Assembly (NCBI RefSeq): GCF_905212195.1
Contig: NZ_CAJMDQ010000046.1
Span: 1 to 20,556 of the forward strand
Origin: an uncultured Anaerotignum sp.
GTDB taxonomy: Bacteria > Bacillota > Clostridia > Lachnospirales > Anaerotignaceae
Direction of reading: 5' to 3'
DNA length: 20,556 bases
Shown: in pieces, positions 1 through 8,496 of the stretch
Position numbering within the stretch: the stretch's first letter is position 1
Layout: every line of letters begins with the position of its first letter
Program-made: the position numbers and the translations under genes
Notes under the pieces: model-generated
Told to the model about the DNA's origin: nothing
Seen by the model: only the letters and a program-made list of their open reading frames with translations
The model's database searches: none

Positions 1-975
1 GCGGCAGCCATGGCGGCTGTCATGATAGCCATGACAGGCTGTGGAAGCAGCGCAGAAACAGAAGAAACAACAGCAGAAACCACTGGCGACGGTACTTATA
101 CCGTAGGGATCATCCAGCAGCTGGAACATGCGGCACTGGACGAAGCCACCAAAGGTTTTCAGGATACCCTCACAGAAAAACTGGGGGACAAAGTGACATT
201 TGACTATCAGAACGCACAGAACGAACAGGCAAACTGCGCTACCATCGCAACCAAATTCGTTTCCAATAACGTGGATCTGATTATGGCCAATGCCACAACC
301 GCTTTGCAGGCATCTGCGGCGGCAACAGGCGACATCCCCATCGTGGGTACATCCGTTACGGACTATGTGACAGCAGGCGTTATCGAATCCAATGACGCAC
401 CGGGCTACAACGTTACAGGGGCATCCGACTTGGCACCTGTAGACCAGCAGATCGCACTGCTGCAGAAAATTGTGCCTGATGTGCAGAAAGTAGCCATCGT
501 ATATTGCAGCGCGGAACCCAACTCCCAGTTCCAGTCTCAGCTGGCACAGGCAGAATTGGACAAAGCCGGCATCGCATGGGAAGAATTTACAGCAGCTGAC
601 TCCAACGAAGTACAGGCGGTTATCACAAACGCCATCACAGACTGCGACGCAGTATATATTCCTACAGACAACACCATGGCAAATAACATGGAAATCATCA
701 AAAACGTAACCGTACCTGCAAAAATCCCTGTCATCTGCGGGGAAGAAAATATGTGTGCAGCAGGCGGCTTGGCAACACTGAGCATCAGCTACTACGAACT
801 GGGCTGCAAAGCCGGTGAAATGGCTTACGAAATTCTGGTAAATGGTGCAGACCCTGCCACCATGCCCATTGAATACGTTTCCGAAAACGTGACACCGAAA
901 TACAATGCAGAAATCGCAGAAGCATTGGGCATCACCATGCCGGATGACATGGTTGCCATCGGTACCGAAGAATAA
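1..975 (+). CDS. ABC transporter substrate-binding lipoprotein (TrpX-like, PF04392 type), 5' end outside window
   Basis: This is the extracellular binding lipoprotein of an ABC importer. The reading frame is open to base 1, and the first ATG (10) lies inside a hydrophobic signal segment, so the true start with its basic N-region must lie upstream. A lipobox ending Met-Thr-Gly-Cys places the lipidated Cys at bases 40-42, followed by a Ser/Glu/Thr-rich linker. The mature part has the ABC_sub_bind pattern: it begins 'YTVGIIQQLEHAALDEATKG', with later stretches such as 'VAIVYCSAEPNSQ' and 'AVYIPTDNTMANN'. It is followed by the permease and ATPase genes, so the three form one importer. Related systems are annotated as tryptophan/tyrosine transporters (TrpXYZ), but the substrate cannot be read from the sequence. 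Family call is firm; substrate is open. Confidence 0.88.
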   Translation, partial: AAAMAAVMIAMTGCGSSAETEETTAETTGDGTYTVGIIQQLEHAALDEATKGFQDTLTEKLGDKVTFDYQNAQNEQANCATIATKFVSNNVDLIMANATTALQASAAATGDIPIVGTSVTDYVTAGVIESNDAPGYNVTGASDLAPVDQQIALLQKIVPDVQKVAIVYCSAEPNSQFQSQLAQAELDKAGIAWEEFTAADSNEVQAVITNAITDCDAVYIPTDNTMANNMEIIKNVTVPAKIPVICGEENMCAAGGLATLSISYYELGCKAGEMAYEILVNGADPATMPIEYVSENVTPKYNAEIAEALGITMPDDMVAIGTEE

Positions 976-1012
976 AAATGAAACAATGACATGACGAAAT
1001 CATTTTAGAAGG

Positions 1013-1043
1013 AACAGCGGGACCAACCGTCCCGTTGTTTTTT
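1013..1043 (+). terminator. Terminator-like hairpin between the lipoprotein and permease genes
   Basis: An 11-bp stem (1013-1023 with 1029-1039, one G-U pair) with a 5-base loop is followed by a T run to 1043. It lies in the 111-base gap before the permease. Since the permease and ATPase lack an obvious separate promoter, partial termination here would give more binding protein than membrane complex. Confidence 0.7.
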
Positions 1044-1086
1044 CTTCCAAAGGAAAGAGGAAAGAAAAAAAGAGGAGGGATCACCC

Positions 1087-1983
1087 ATGGAAATCATGGA
1101 TCTGATACGAGCACTGCCCGGCTCTGTAGCCCAAGGGCTCATTTGGGGAATTATGGCAATTGGGGTATACATCACTTATAAAGTTCTGGACTATGCGGAT
1201 TTGACTGTAGACGGCAGCATCGGCACCGGCGGCGCTGTAGCCGTTGTGATGATGCTGGCAGGGGTCAATCCTTATGTGGCGCTGGTATGTGCCACGGCGG
1301 CAGGGGCATTGGCTGGTCTGGTGACAGGGCTGTTCCATACCCTGTTTGGCATTCCGCCCATCTTGTCCGGGATTTTGACACAATTAGGATTGTATTCCGT
1401 GAATATGCGTATTATGGGGGCGTCCAATAAAGCCATCAACGTCAATCAGTATGACCTGATTTTGAGCCTGCGGGATATTCCTCACGCCATTTTGGTATCT
1501 GTGATTTTTGTAGCGGCCACCATCGCTGTTTTATACTGGTTCTTCGGCACAGAAGTAGGCCGTGCCGTTCGTGCTACCGGCAATAACGCCAATATGTCCC
1601 GTGCCCAGGGCATTAACACAAACCGTATGAAAGTATTTGGTCTGGTGCTCTCCAATGCGCTGGTAGGACTTTCCGGTGCGCTGTACGCCCAGTATCAGGG
1701 CAATGCCGACGTCAACATGGGCAGAGGCGCCATCGTTATCGGTTTGGCGGCAGTTATCATCGGTGCAGTGCTGTTCGGCAAGATTTTCAACAATTTTGCT
1801 TTGCGTATGCTCAGCGTTGTATTCGGCGCTATTTTATACTTCGTGGTTATTGCCGTTGTCCTTTGGCTGGGACTGGAAACCACAGACTTGAAACTGATTA
1901 GTGCGCTCATCGTTGCGCTTTTCCTTGCAGTGCCTTATCTTCAGGGAAGATGTCGTATTCGCCGCGCAGGAAAGGGGGCTTGA
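1087..1983 (+). CDS. ABC transporter permease (TrpY-like, BPD_transp_2 family)
   Basis: This is the integral membrane subunit of the importer encoded with the preceding lipoprotein. The start is the ATG at 1087, preceded by GAGGAGGG at 1071-1078. The 298-residue protein is hydrophobic throughout, with roughly eight to nine membrane segments, for example 'AVAVVMMLAGVNPYVALVCA', 'ILVSVIFVAATIAVLYWFF' and 'LAAVIIGAVLFGKIF'. The stretch 'GTEVGRAVRATGNNANMSRAQGI', broken here only to name it (residues ~155-177), resembles the cytoplasmic coupling loop of branched-chain and sugar type permeases. It ends with TGA at 1983, four bases before the ATPase start, so translation is probably coupled. No oddities in length or frame. 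Confidence 0.88.
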   Translation: MEIMDLIRALPGSVAQGLIWGIMAIGVYITYKVLDYADLTVDGSIGTGGAVAVVMMLAGVNPYVALVCATAAGALAGLVTGLFHTLFGIPPILSGILTQLGLYSVNMRIMGASNKAINVNQYDLILSLRDIPHAILVSVIFVAATIAVLYWFFGTEVGRAVRATGNNANMSRAQGINTNRMKVFGLVLSNALVGLSGALYAQYQGNADVNMGRGAIVIGLAAVIIGAVLFGKIFNNFALRMLSVVFGAILYFVVIAVVLWLGLETTDLKLISALIVALFLAVPYLQGRCRIRRAGKGA

Positions 1984-1987
1984 GATT

Positions 1988-2782
1988 ATGTTGGAATTGA
2001 GAAACGTATCAAAAACATTCAATGCAAATACCATCAATGAAAAAAGAGCCCTCAGCGGCTTGAATCTGAAGCTGGAAGAAGGGGATTTTGTTACCGTTAT
2101 CGGCGGCAATGGCGCCGGAAAATCCACTATGATGAATGCCATCTGCGGCGCATGGCCTTTGGATGAAGGTCAGGTGCTCATTGACGGGAAAGATGTCACC
2201 AGACTGCCGGACTACAAACGGGCAGCTTACCTGGGACGTGTGTTCCAAGACCCTATGATGGGTACGGCGGCAGATATGGAAATCGAGGAAAATCTGGCCA
2301 TTGCTTACCGTCGCGGCAAAACACGGCACTTATGCTGGGGTATCCGTGCCAAAGAACGGGAAGAATACAAGGAACTCTTGAAAACACTGGATTTGGGGCT
2401 GGAAAACCGCCTGCGTTCTAAGGTGGGGCTTCTTTCCGGCGGTCAGCGGCAGGCATTGACACTGCTGATGGCTACCCTGAAAAAGCCCAAAGTACTGCTG
2501 CTGGATGAACATACGGCAGCCCTCGACCCTAAAACGGCGGCAAAGGTATTGGAAATTTCTGACCGCATCATTGCGGAAAATAACCTGACTGCCCTTATGG
2601 TTACCCATAACATGAAAGATGCCATTGCTCACGGTAATCGTCTGATTATGATGAACAACGGACAGATTATTCTGGATATCCGCGGGGAAGAAAAGAAAAA
2701 ACTCACAGTGGACGACCTGCTGCGGCAGTTCTCTGTTGCCAGCGGCAGTGAATTTGCCAGCGACCGTGCGCTGCTGTCCTGA
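1988..2782 (+). CDS. ABC transporter ATP-binding protein (TrpZ-like)
   Basis: This 264-residue cytoplasmic ATPase powers the importer. I chose the ATG at 1988 because it follows GGGGG at 1974-1978 and begins 'MLELRNVSKTF', the usual start of this family. A frame extending up to 1901 only overlaps the permease. Visible motifs are Walker A GGNGAGKST (39-47), Q-loop FQDP (86-89), signature LSGGQRQ (149-155), Walker B LLLDEH (170-175) and switch His in VTHN (207). The residue after the catalytic Glu is His, as in the COG1101 type ATPases that accompany PF04392 binding proteins. It ends the three-gene unit; a terminator follows at 2875. Confidence 0.92.
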   Translation: MLELRNVSKTFNANTINEKRALSGLNLKLEEGDFVTVIGGNGAGKSTMMNAICGAWPLDEGQVLIDGKDVTRLPDYKRAAYLGRVFQDPMMGTAADMEIEENLAIAYRRGKTRHLCWGIRAKEREEYKELLKTLDLGLENRLRSKVGLLSGGQRQALTLLMATLKKPKVLLLDEHTAALDPKTAAKVLEISDRIIAENNLTALMVTHNMKDAIAHGNRLIMMNNGQIILDIRGEEKKKLTVDDLLRQFSVASGSEFASDRALLS

Positions 2783-2874
2783 TAAAAAATCCATAGAAAC
2801 ACACAGCCGGAAGGAGTTTGGTTTTTGCCAAAGCAATTTCCCTTAAGAAAACATCACAAATAAAATCTTAAAAT

Positions 2875-2924
2875 AAGAAAGTCAAAATCTTTTGTCATCA
2901 TAAGGATTTTGGCTTTCTTTGTTT
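2875..2924 (+). terminator. Rho-independent terminator after the ABC importer
   Basis: A 15-bp stem (2875-2889 with 2905-2919, one G-U) encloses a 15-base loop and is followed by a T-rich tail. It separates the importer from the yqfC cluster. Confidence 0.8.
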
Positions 2925-2967
2925 TCTGATAAAGATGCCCCGAAAGGGCTTCCGGCCTTTTTTGCGG

Positions 2968-3000
2968 GTATGGGACGGGGACGGCGGGCATACCTATAAA
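2968..3000 (+). promoter_or_regulatory. Candidate sigma-E type promoter upstream of yqfC
   Basis: CATACCTA at 2989-2996 resembles the sigma-E -10 element (CATACAnT), and GTATG at 2968-2972 could be a weak -35. yqfC and yqfD are sigma-E dependent in Bacillus subtilis, which is why I looked. A TATAAA overlapping at 2995-3000 could instead be a sigma-A -10, but it has no good -35. The match is partial, so this is only a candidate. Confidence 0.25.
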
Positions 3001-3032
3001 AGAGGGCATTTGACAGAAAGGAGGTTCTGGCT

Positions 3033-3296
3033 GTGGGATTTGGCAAAGGCATGGCGGAAAAGCTGGATTTGCCCAAGGAAGTGGTGCTGGATCTGCCTCT
3101 GGTGTCCATGGTGGGACAGGAGGAAGTGACGGTGGAAAACCATAAGGGGCTCTTGGAATACAGCGCCGAAACCATACGCATTGCCACGGGCGCAGGCAGG
3201 CTGCTGCTGACGGGAGAAGGGCTGGAACTGAAGCAGATGTCGGCAGCCTGTATCGTGGTGAAAGGGCGGATTTTCCGCCTGGAATTTTTGCGGTAG
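3033..3296 (+). CDS. yqfC: Sporulation protein YqfC
   Basis: This 87-residue protein of the YqfC family begins at a GTG (3033), nine bases after AAAGGAGG (3017-3024). It contains the usual 'LDLPKEVVLDLPLVSMVGQE' start and the later 'EGLELKQMSAACIVVKGRIF' segment. In B. subtilis yqfC is a sigma-E controlled mother-cell gene of unclear biochemical role. It is followed 13 bases later by yqfD, its invariable neighbour, which supports the call. Length is normal. Presence of this pair implies the organism forms spores or descends from one that did. Confidence 0.9.
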   Translation: MGFGKGMAEKLDLPKEVVLDLPLVSMVGQEEVTVENHKGLLEYSAETIRIATGAGRLLLTGEGLELKQMSAACIVVKGRIFRLEFLR

Positions 3297-3309
3297 GAAG
3301 GGAAGGCAG

Positions 3310-4554
3310 GTGCGGAATTTGTTGCCCGTATTGTGGTATTATTTGCGTGGATATGTTATGATAAGAATAACCGGTTTTTCCATGGAACGGTTCATGAATC
3401 TGGCTGCATACCGCCGGATTTTATTCTGGGATGCCAAGGGTGTCGGCGGCGGTATGGAGATGAAAACTTCTCTGGCGGGACTGAAAGAACTGGAAGAATG
3501 TGCCCAAAAGACGGGGTGCCATTTGGAGATTTTGGCATTGGGCGGTTTGCCGGAAAAGATGCGGCATGCAAAGACCCATCCCATATTCGCTGTGGGCATC
3601 TTATTTTTTGCAGCGGCCCTTTATGTGCTTTCTTCTTTTGTCTGGGTGGTTCATGTGGAAGGCAATGAACGGCTGACAGAGGAGGAGATTTTGGCTGCCT
3701 GTGAGTCATACGGTCTGAAGCCGGGAAAATGGAAAAAACAGGTGGACGCAGACGCGGTGACCAAGGCGCTGCTGGCGGATATTTCGGACTTATCCTGGGT
3801 GAGTGTGTCCATCAAGGGGGCGGAAGCTACGGTAAAGGTGGCGGAAACCATTGTGGCGCCTACGCCTATGGAAGAGGAAACGCCCTGTGACATCATTGCC
3901 GAAAAAGATGGCGTGGTGGAGAAAATCACAGCAGCCAAAGGAACGCCCCTTGTGCAGGCGGGAGATGTGGTACAGGCTGGGGATGTGCTCATTTCCGCGG
4001 AGGTTCTGGTGGGGCTGGAAGGGGAGCCCATGGAAACGGAATATGTGGCAGCCAGCGGAAGCGTGCAGGCAACCACATGGGCAGAGGTGACGGAAGAAAT
4101 GATGCTGACGGAAACGGAAAAGATTTTCGGCGGCAAGGAAAAGGAGAATCATGTGCTGCTTTTTGGAGATTTGGAACTGGATTTCATCAAGCCACACATG
4201 GAAGGAGACTTCGAGAAGGAAGTTTTGGAAGAAAAAAACATCGGTCTGGGAGATTGGACGTTGCCTTTTTCTCTGCGGACAGAGGTTTACCGCCCCTATG
4301 AAACGGCGGAAAAGACCTATACCGCAGAGGAGGCCAAAGCCCTTTTGGAAGCCAAATGCAAGGAAAAAGCGGCGGAAGGGCTGGCAGAAGGCGAGTCCGT
4401 GGCGCAGACGGAAATCAGATATGAAACATATACAGACAGAGTCCGGGCAGTATGCAAAGTGACTTTGTCCGAAGAAATCGGAAAAAAACAAGTGAGAAAG
4501 GAATTTGATGTCGAAGATGAGTCAAATAGAGAGAACCATTCAGTTGGAGAATGA
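3310..4554 (+). CDS. yqfD: Sporulation protein YqfD
   Basis: This 414-residue membrane-anchored protein is the YqfD partner of YqfC, a mother-cell sporulation protein in Bacillus. The start is a GTG at 3310, giving 'MRNLLPVLWYYLRGYVMIRI' and then 'TGFSMERFMN', which is the conserved N-terminus of the family. One membrane helix lies at about 91-114. The part after it ('HVEGNERLTEEEILAACESY') looks like a POTRA/FtsQ-like fold, followed by a long acidic extracytoplasmic region with a lipoyl-like turn ('GTPLVQAGDVVQAGDVL'). The last 47 bases overlap phoH in another frame. In Bacillus the protein is of similar length. Function remains poorly defined. Confidence 0.92.
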   Translation: MRNLLPVLWYYLRGYVMIRITGFSMERFMNLAAYRRILFWDAKGVGGGMEMKTSLAGLKELEECAQKTGCHLEILALGGLPEKMRHAKTHPIFAVGILFFAAALYVLSSFVWVVHVEGNERLTEEEILAACESYGLKPGKWKKQVDADAVTKALLADISDLSWVSVSIKGAEATVKVAETIVAPTPMEEETPCDIIAEKDGVVEKITAAKGTPLVQAGDVVQAGDVLISAEVLVGLEGEPMETEYVAASGSVQATTWAEVTEEMMLTETEKIFGGKEKENHVLLFGDLELDFIKPHMEGDFEKEVLEEKNIGLGDWTLPFSLRTEVYRPYETAEKTYTAEEAKALLEAKCKEKAAEGLAEGESVAQTEIRYETYTDRVRAVCKVTLSEEIGKKQVRKEFDVEDESNRENHSVGE

Positions 4555-5521
4555 CATTATCCTGCCTGTATTCGGGCAGTTTGACAGCAATATCAGAAAA
4601 ATCGAAAAAAGCTGCGGTGTGCAGATTGTCAACCGCGGCGATGATGTGAAAGTGGTTGGGGAAGAAAGAGGCGTACACAAGGCTTGGAATGTGCTGAACT
4701 CCATGGCTGCCCTTGCCCGCAGAGGGGAAGAAATCACAGAACAGAATCTGGAATACTTCATTTCTTCCGCTGAAGAAGCGGATTTGCAGGAATTGGAGAA
4801 GGTTTATGACAACCTGATTTGTATCACTGCCAACGGCAGACCACTGAAACCCAAGACCATGGGGCAGAAAAAATATATCGACCTGATGAAGAACAATACG
4901 GTGGTATTTGGCATTGGCCCCGCTGGTACGGGGAAAACTTATCTGGCAATGGCAATGGCCATCACCGCATTCAAAAACAACGAAGTCAACCGCATCATTT
5001 TGACCCGTCCTGCCATTGAAGCAGGGGAAAAACTGGGCTTTTTGCCGGGGGATTTGCAGCAGAAGGTAGACCCTTACCTGCGCCCCCTGTATGATGCGCT
5101 GTATGAAATTATGGGGGTAGAAAATTTCACAAAAAATATGGAAAAAGGGCTCATTGAAGTGGCGCCCCTGGCGTATATGCGCGGACGTACACTGGATAAC
5201 GCCTATATTGTACTGGATGAAGCCCAGAACACCACACCGGAACAGATGAAAATGTTCCTGACCCGTATCGGGTATGGTTCCAAGGCGGTCATTACGGGGG
5301 ACTTGACACAGATCGACTTGGCAGAGGGCAAACGCTCCGGCTTGTTGGAAGCTACCAAGATATTGAGCGGCATTGAGGGCATCGGCATGATTACCCTCAC
5401 CAACAAGGACGTTGTGCGTCATCCCTTAGTACAGAAAATCATTCTGGCATATGAAAAGTTTGAATCCAGAAAGCGGAGTGATGCAGATGGAAAGAAAGAT
5501 AACAGACGGGGCAGAGCGTAA
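4508..5521 (+). CDS. phoH: PhoH family ATPase
   Basis: This is a cytoplasmic P-loop ATPase of the PhoH family (337 residues). It starts at the ATG at 4508, five bases after AGGA (4499-4502), although TTG 4505 or ATG 4517 are possible. An N-terminal KH-like segment (about 10-70) precedes the ATPase domain with Walker A GPAGTGKT (137-144), the family block 'TRPAIEAGEKLGFLPGDLQQ' (167-186) and Walker B IVLDEAQ (234-240). PhoH is linked to RNA metabolism and is commonly encoded next to ybeY, as here. It overlaps yqfD by 47 bases and pgpH by 35, so coupled translation is likely. Confidence 0.95.
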   Translation: MSKMSQIERTIQLENDIILPVFGQFDSNIRKIEKSCGVQIVNRGDDVKVVGEERGVHKAWNVLNSMAALARRGEEITEQNLEYFISSAEEADLQELEKVYDNLICITANGRPLKPKTMGQKKYIDLMKNNTVVFGIGPAGTGKTYLAMAMAITAFKNNEVNRIILTRPAIEAGEKLGFLPGDLQQKVDPYLRPLYDALYEIMGVENFTKNMEKGLIEVAPLAYMRGRTLDNAYIVLDEAQNTTPEQMKMFLTRIGYGSKAVITGDLTQIDLAEGKRSGLLEATKILSGIEGIGMITLTNKDVVRHPLVQKIILAYEKFESRKRSDADGKKDNRRGRA

Positions 5522-7610
5522 GGAGCTGCACCGGATTGTATTGTTTGTGCTGGCCTTTGTGGTGACCATCGTCTGCATTGGGACAGGCTCTATCCAGCAG
5601 CGGGAAACGGTGCAGGTGGGTTCTGTGGCAACAAAGCGGTATGTGGCACCGGAAGACACGGTGGATGAAGCGGCGACGGAAAAACTCCGGGAAGCGGCGG
5701 CAAACAGCGTGGGGCCAATTTATAAAACGGATACCACCGTCATGGATAAAAACGTGACCATGGTGGAAGGGGTCTTTCAGGAGTTGGATACAGTTCTGGC
5801 AGGACTGCCGGAGGGGGAAAGTTTTTATAACGCTGTGCAGGAGATTTCTCTGGAATTGCCTGTGGTGCTGTCTAACAGACAGCTCATGGCTTATGAAAAT
5901 CTGACGGCAGACCAGCGGAAGGCATTTGCCAATGACTGTGTATCGGTACTGAAACAGATTTATGATAAAGGGGTCACAGCAGACGGTTTGACAGAAGCCA
6001 AAGCGTCCGGGCTGACTTATTTGCAGGAACTGGCTTGGAGCAGTGACTTAAAGACCATGGCAGGGGTTATTCTGTCGGCAGCTGTGGAACCCAATCTCAT
6101 TGTGGATGAGGCGGCTGTGGAAGCGGCCAAAGAGGAAAAACGGGCGGAAGTGGATGAAGTCCTCATCCGCAAAAACCAGAAAATCGTAGACGAAGGGGAA
6201 ATCATCACTCAGGAAATCTATGACAAGCTGGTGGCACTGAATCTGGTCAGTGAAACAGGGCTGGAGGGCAGTTTGATGCCTATGCTGGGCAGTCTGGTCA
6301 TTACAGGTATGCTCTTTGCGGCGCTGTATCTGTTTTTCCGGTGGGGCAAGGGAAATATTCTCCTGAAGCCCAATGAAATACGCATGTTATTCACCATCTA
6401 CATGATGATGGTGCTGCTTATACGGATACTGGCGAACCTGACAGTATTCACCATCGTTCCCGTAGGGCTCTTTGCTATGCTGGTGAGCCTGCTGGTGGGC
6501 AGACGGATGGCATTGTGGCTCAATGCTTTGTTCTGCATCATCGGGTGCTTCATCTTCAACGGGGATGTGCAGTTTTTGATGTACGCTCTCATCAGTGGTA
6601 CCTTTGCTGCCCTCATCATTCAGAAAACGGACAAGCGTTCCCATCTGATTCCGGCGGCGTTGGGTATGGCGGCGGTGGATTTTGTGACTACCATTTCTCT
6701 GGGATTTTTCTTCGGGGAAGGGTATTCTGCGGAACTGCTGTTCCAAGGAGGCATTGGCGCGGTAACGGGACTGCTGTCCATGATTGTGGCTGTGGGCAGC
6801 CTGCCTTTCTGGGAAAATATGTTTGAGGCAAACACACCACTGCGACTGATGGAACTGACCAATCCCAACAACGAACTGCTGCGGAAACTCATGATTGAGG
6901 CACCGGGGACATATCACCATAGTTTGATTGTGGCAAATCTGGCGGAAACAGCCGTGTATGACATTGGCGGCAATACGGCACTGGCAAGAGCCGGGGCTTA
7001 CTATCACGACGTGGGAAAACTGCGGTATCCACAGTTTTTCGCGGAAAATCAGTCTGGGCATAACCCCCATGACGAACTGCCGCCGGAAAAAAGTGCGAAA
7101 ATCATTACAGGACACACCAAAGGCGGGCTGGAACTGGCAGAACGGTATAAACTGCCGCCGGTGGTACGGGATATGATTGTGGAGCACCACGGCAATTCTC
7201 TGGTGAAATTTTTCTATTTCAAAGCTTTGAAGCTTTACGGCGCAGAGAATGTGAACGAAGCGGATTACCGCTATCAGGGACGCATCCCTTCCAGCCGGGA
7301 GTCGGCAGTTGTGATGCTGGCGGATACGGTGGAAGCGGCGGTGCGCTCCATGCTGGGTCATGGCAAAACCATGGAAGAAGCAGAAGCGGCTGTGAAAAAC
7401 CTCATGAAAGACAAACTGGACGATGGACAGCTCAACAACAGCGGTTTGACGCTGAATGAACTGGAAACCATCCGACTGGCTTTTCTGAAGGTGTTCCATG
7501 GCATGTATCATGAACGGGTTTCCTATCCCGAACAGAAGGAAATCCAGGAGGCTGCCAAGAAAAAGGCAGACACAGAACAGGAGGAAACAAACAGTGACAG
7601 TACTGATTGA
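5487..7610 (+). CDS. pgpH: Membrane HD-domain phosphodiesterase PgpH (YqfF), c-di-AMP hydrolase
   Basis: This 707-residue membrane protein belongs to the 7TM-HD family; Listeria PgpH of this family hydrolyses c-di-AMP. I placed the start at ATG 5487 because GGAG at 5475-5478 lies eight bases upstream; ATG 5481 and 5451 are in frame. The order is: membrane helix (~16-34), an extracytoplasmic domain (~40-265), seven membrane helices (~270-430) and a cytoplasmic HD domain. The HD residues are visible: HH at 477-478, HD at 507-508 in 'YYHDVGKL', and HH at 567-568 in 'VEHHGNSL'. It overlaps phoH by 35 bases and ybeY by 17. The position between phoH and ybeY is the standard Firmicutes order. Confidence 0.94.
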   Translation: MERKITDGAERKELHRIVLFVLAFVVTIVCIGTGSIQQRETVQVGSVATKRYVAPEDTVDEAATEKLREAAANSVGPIYKTDTTVMDKNVTMVEGVFQELDTVLAGLPEGESFYNAVQEISLELPVVLSNRQLMAYENLTADQRKAFANDCVSVLKQIYDKGVTADGLTEAKASGLTYLQELAWSSDLKTMAGVILSAAVEPNLIVDEAAVEAAKEEKRAEVDEVLIRKNQKIVDEGEIITQEIYDKLVALNLVSETGLEGSLMPMLGSLVITGMLFAALYLFFRWGKGNILLKPNEIRMLFTIYMMMVLLIRILANLTVFTIVPVGLFAMLVSLLVGRRMALWLNALFCIIGCFIFNGDVQFLMYALISGTFAALIIQKTDKRSHLIPAALGMAAVDFVTTISLGFFFGEGYSAELLFQGGIGAVTGLLSMIVAVGSLPFWENMFEANTPLRLMELTNPNNELLRKLMIEAPGTYHHSLIVANLAETAVYDIGGNTALARAGAYYHDVGKLRYPQFFAENQSGHNPHDELPPEKSAKIITGHTKGGLELAERYKLPPVVRDMIVEHHGNSLVKFFYFKALKLYGAENVNEADYRYQGRIPSSRESAVVMLADTVEAAVRSMLGHGKTMEEAEAAVKNLMKDKLDDGQLNNSGLTLNELETIRLAFLKVFHGMYHERVSYPEQKEIQEAAKKKADTEQEETNSDSTD

Positions 7611-8061
7611 TATACGGACAGAGGGCTTCCCGGAAGAACTGGAAGCCGTTATGGAAAAAATCGCTCTGGACAGCCTGAAATACGAAGGCTTTCAGGAAGA
7701 ATGCGAAATCAGCATTTCCATCGTGGACAACGAGGAAATCCATCAGATTAACAAACAATTTCGCGGCATCGACCGCCCTACGGATGTACTGAGTTTTCCC
7801 CAGCTCACATTTGAAGAAGGGGAAATCATGGACAGAAACGAGAAGGGCGAAGTGGTGCTGGGGGATATCATCATTTCTCTGGAGCGGGCAAGAGAACAGG
7901 CAGAGGAATACGGCCATTCCCTGAAACGGGAAATTGCTTTCCTCACTGCTCATAGCATGCTCCATCTGCTGGGCTATGACCACATGGAGCCGGAAGAAGA
8001 AAAAGAAATGTTCGCCAAACAGAAAGAGATTCTGGAACTGGCGGGAATTCCCAGAGCATAA
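7594..8061 (+). CDS. ybeY: Endoribonuclease YbeY (rRNA maturation factor)
   Basis: This 155-residue zinc metalloprotein is implicated in 16S rRNA 3' end maturation and ribosome quality control. The start is a GTG at 7594, nine bases after AGGAGG (7579-7584) and inside the end of pgpH; an in-frame extension to 7498 has no ribosome binding site. The zinc motif H-x3-H-x5-H is complete at His120, His124 and His130 ('HSMLHLLGYDH'). The conserved 'NKQFRGIDRPTDVLSFP' block (53-69) is also present. In many relatives dgkA follows, but here cdd follows directly 18 bases later. Confidence 0.95.
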   Translation: MTVLIDIRTEGFPEELEAVMEKIALDSLKYEGFQEECEISISIVDNEEIHQINKQFRGIDRPTDVLSFPQLTFEEGEIMDRNEKGEVVLGDIIISLERAREQAEEYGHSLKREIAFLTAHSMLHLLGYDHMEPEEEKEMFAKQKEILELAGIPRA

Positions 8062-8079
8062 GGGAAAGGAAGTGTTTCC

Positions 8080-8472
8080 ATGACAAATCAGGAACTCATC
8101 GCAAAGGCAAAAGAAGTTATGACAAGGGCTTATGCCCCTTACTCTCATTTTCAGGTGGGGGCGGCACTGCTGGCAAAGGACGGCAGGGTATTTACAGGAT
8201 GCAACGTGGAAAACGCCACTTATGGGGCGACCATTTGCGCAGAGCGGACAGCGGTGACAAAAGCTGTTTCTGAGGGCGTAAGAGAATTTGAGAAAATCGC
8301 CATTGTGGCAAGCAGCGGCGATTACGCGGCTCCCTGCGGCATTTGCAGACAGGTACTTTTTGAGTTTATGCCAGAAGGAAAAGTGGTCCTTTGGAGCGAA
8401 TTAGAAGGGGAGAAGGAATTCGCCCTGACGGAACTGCTGCCCTTTGGCTTCCGCGGGGAGGACATTAAGTGA
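8080..8472 (+). CDS. cdd: Cytidine deaminase
   Basis: This 130-residue enzyme deaminates cytidine and deoxycytidine to uridine forms in pyrimidine salvage. It is the short homotetrameric type. The zinc site is complete: Cys53 and Glu55 in 'TICAERTA', then Cys86 and Cys89 in 'PCGICRQVL'. The substrate motif 'GCNVENATYGA' (40-50) is present. The ATG at 8080 follows GGGAAAGGA (8062-8070) at a slightly long spacing. Length is typical. It lies in line with ybeY and the following unknown gene, within the same transcription unit. Confidence 0.95.
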   Translation: MTNQELIAKAKEVMTRAYAPYSHFQVGAALLAKDGRVFTGCNVENATYGATICAERTAVTKAVSEGVREFEKIAIVASSGDYAAPCGICRQVLFEFMPEGKVVLWSELEGEKEFALTELLPFGFRGEDIK

Positions 8473-8496
8473 GCCTGAGGAAAAGGGGGATTTCTC

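Noticed and set aside
1..2782. Assigning the importer to tryptophan uptake
   Set aside because: Family resemblance to TrpXYZ is clear, but no T-box, trp RNA element or substrate-specific residue is visible in the window.
6387..7511. 374-residue frame antisense to pgpH, and a 315-residue one antisense to era (9692-10639)
   Set aside because: Both are in register with the real genes and have His/Gln/Phe-rich low-quality translations.
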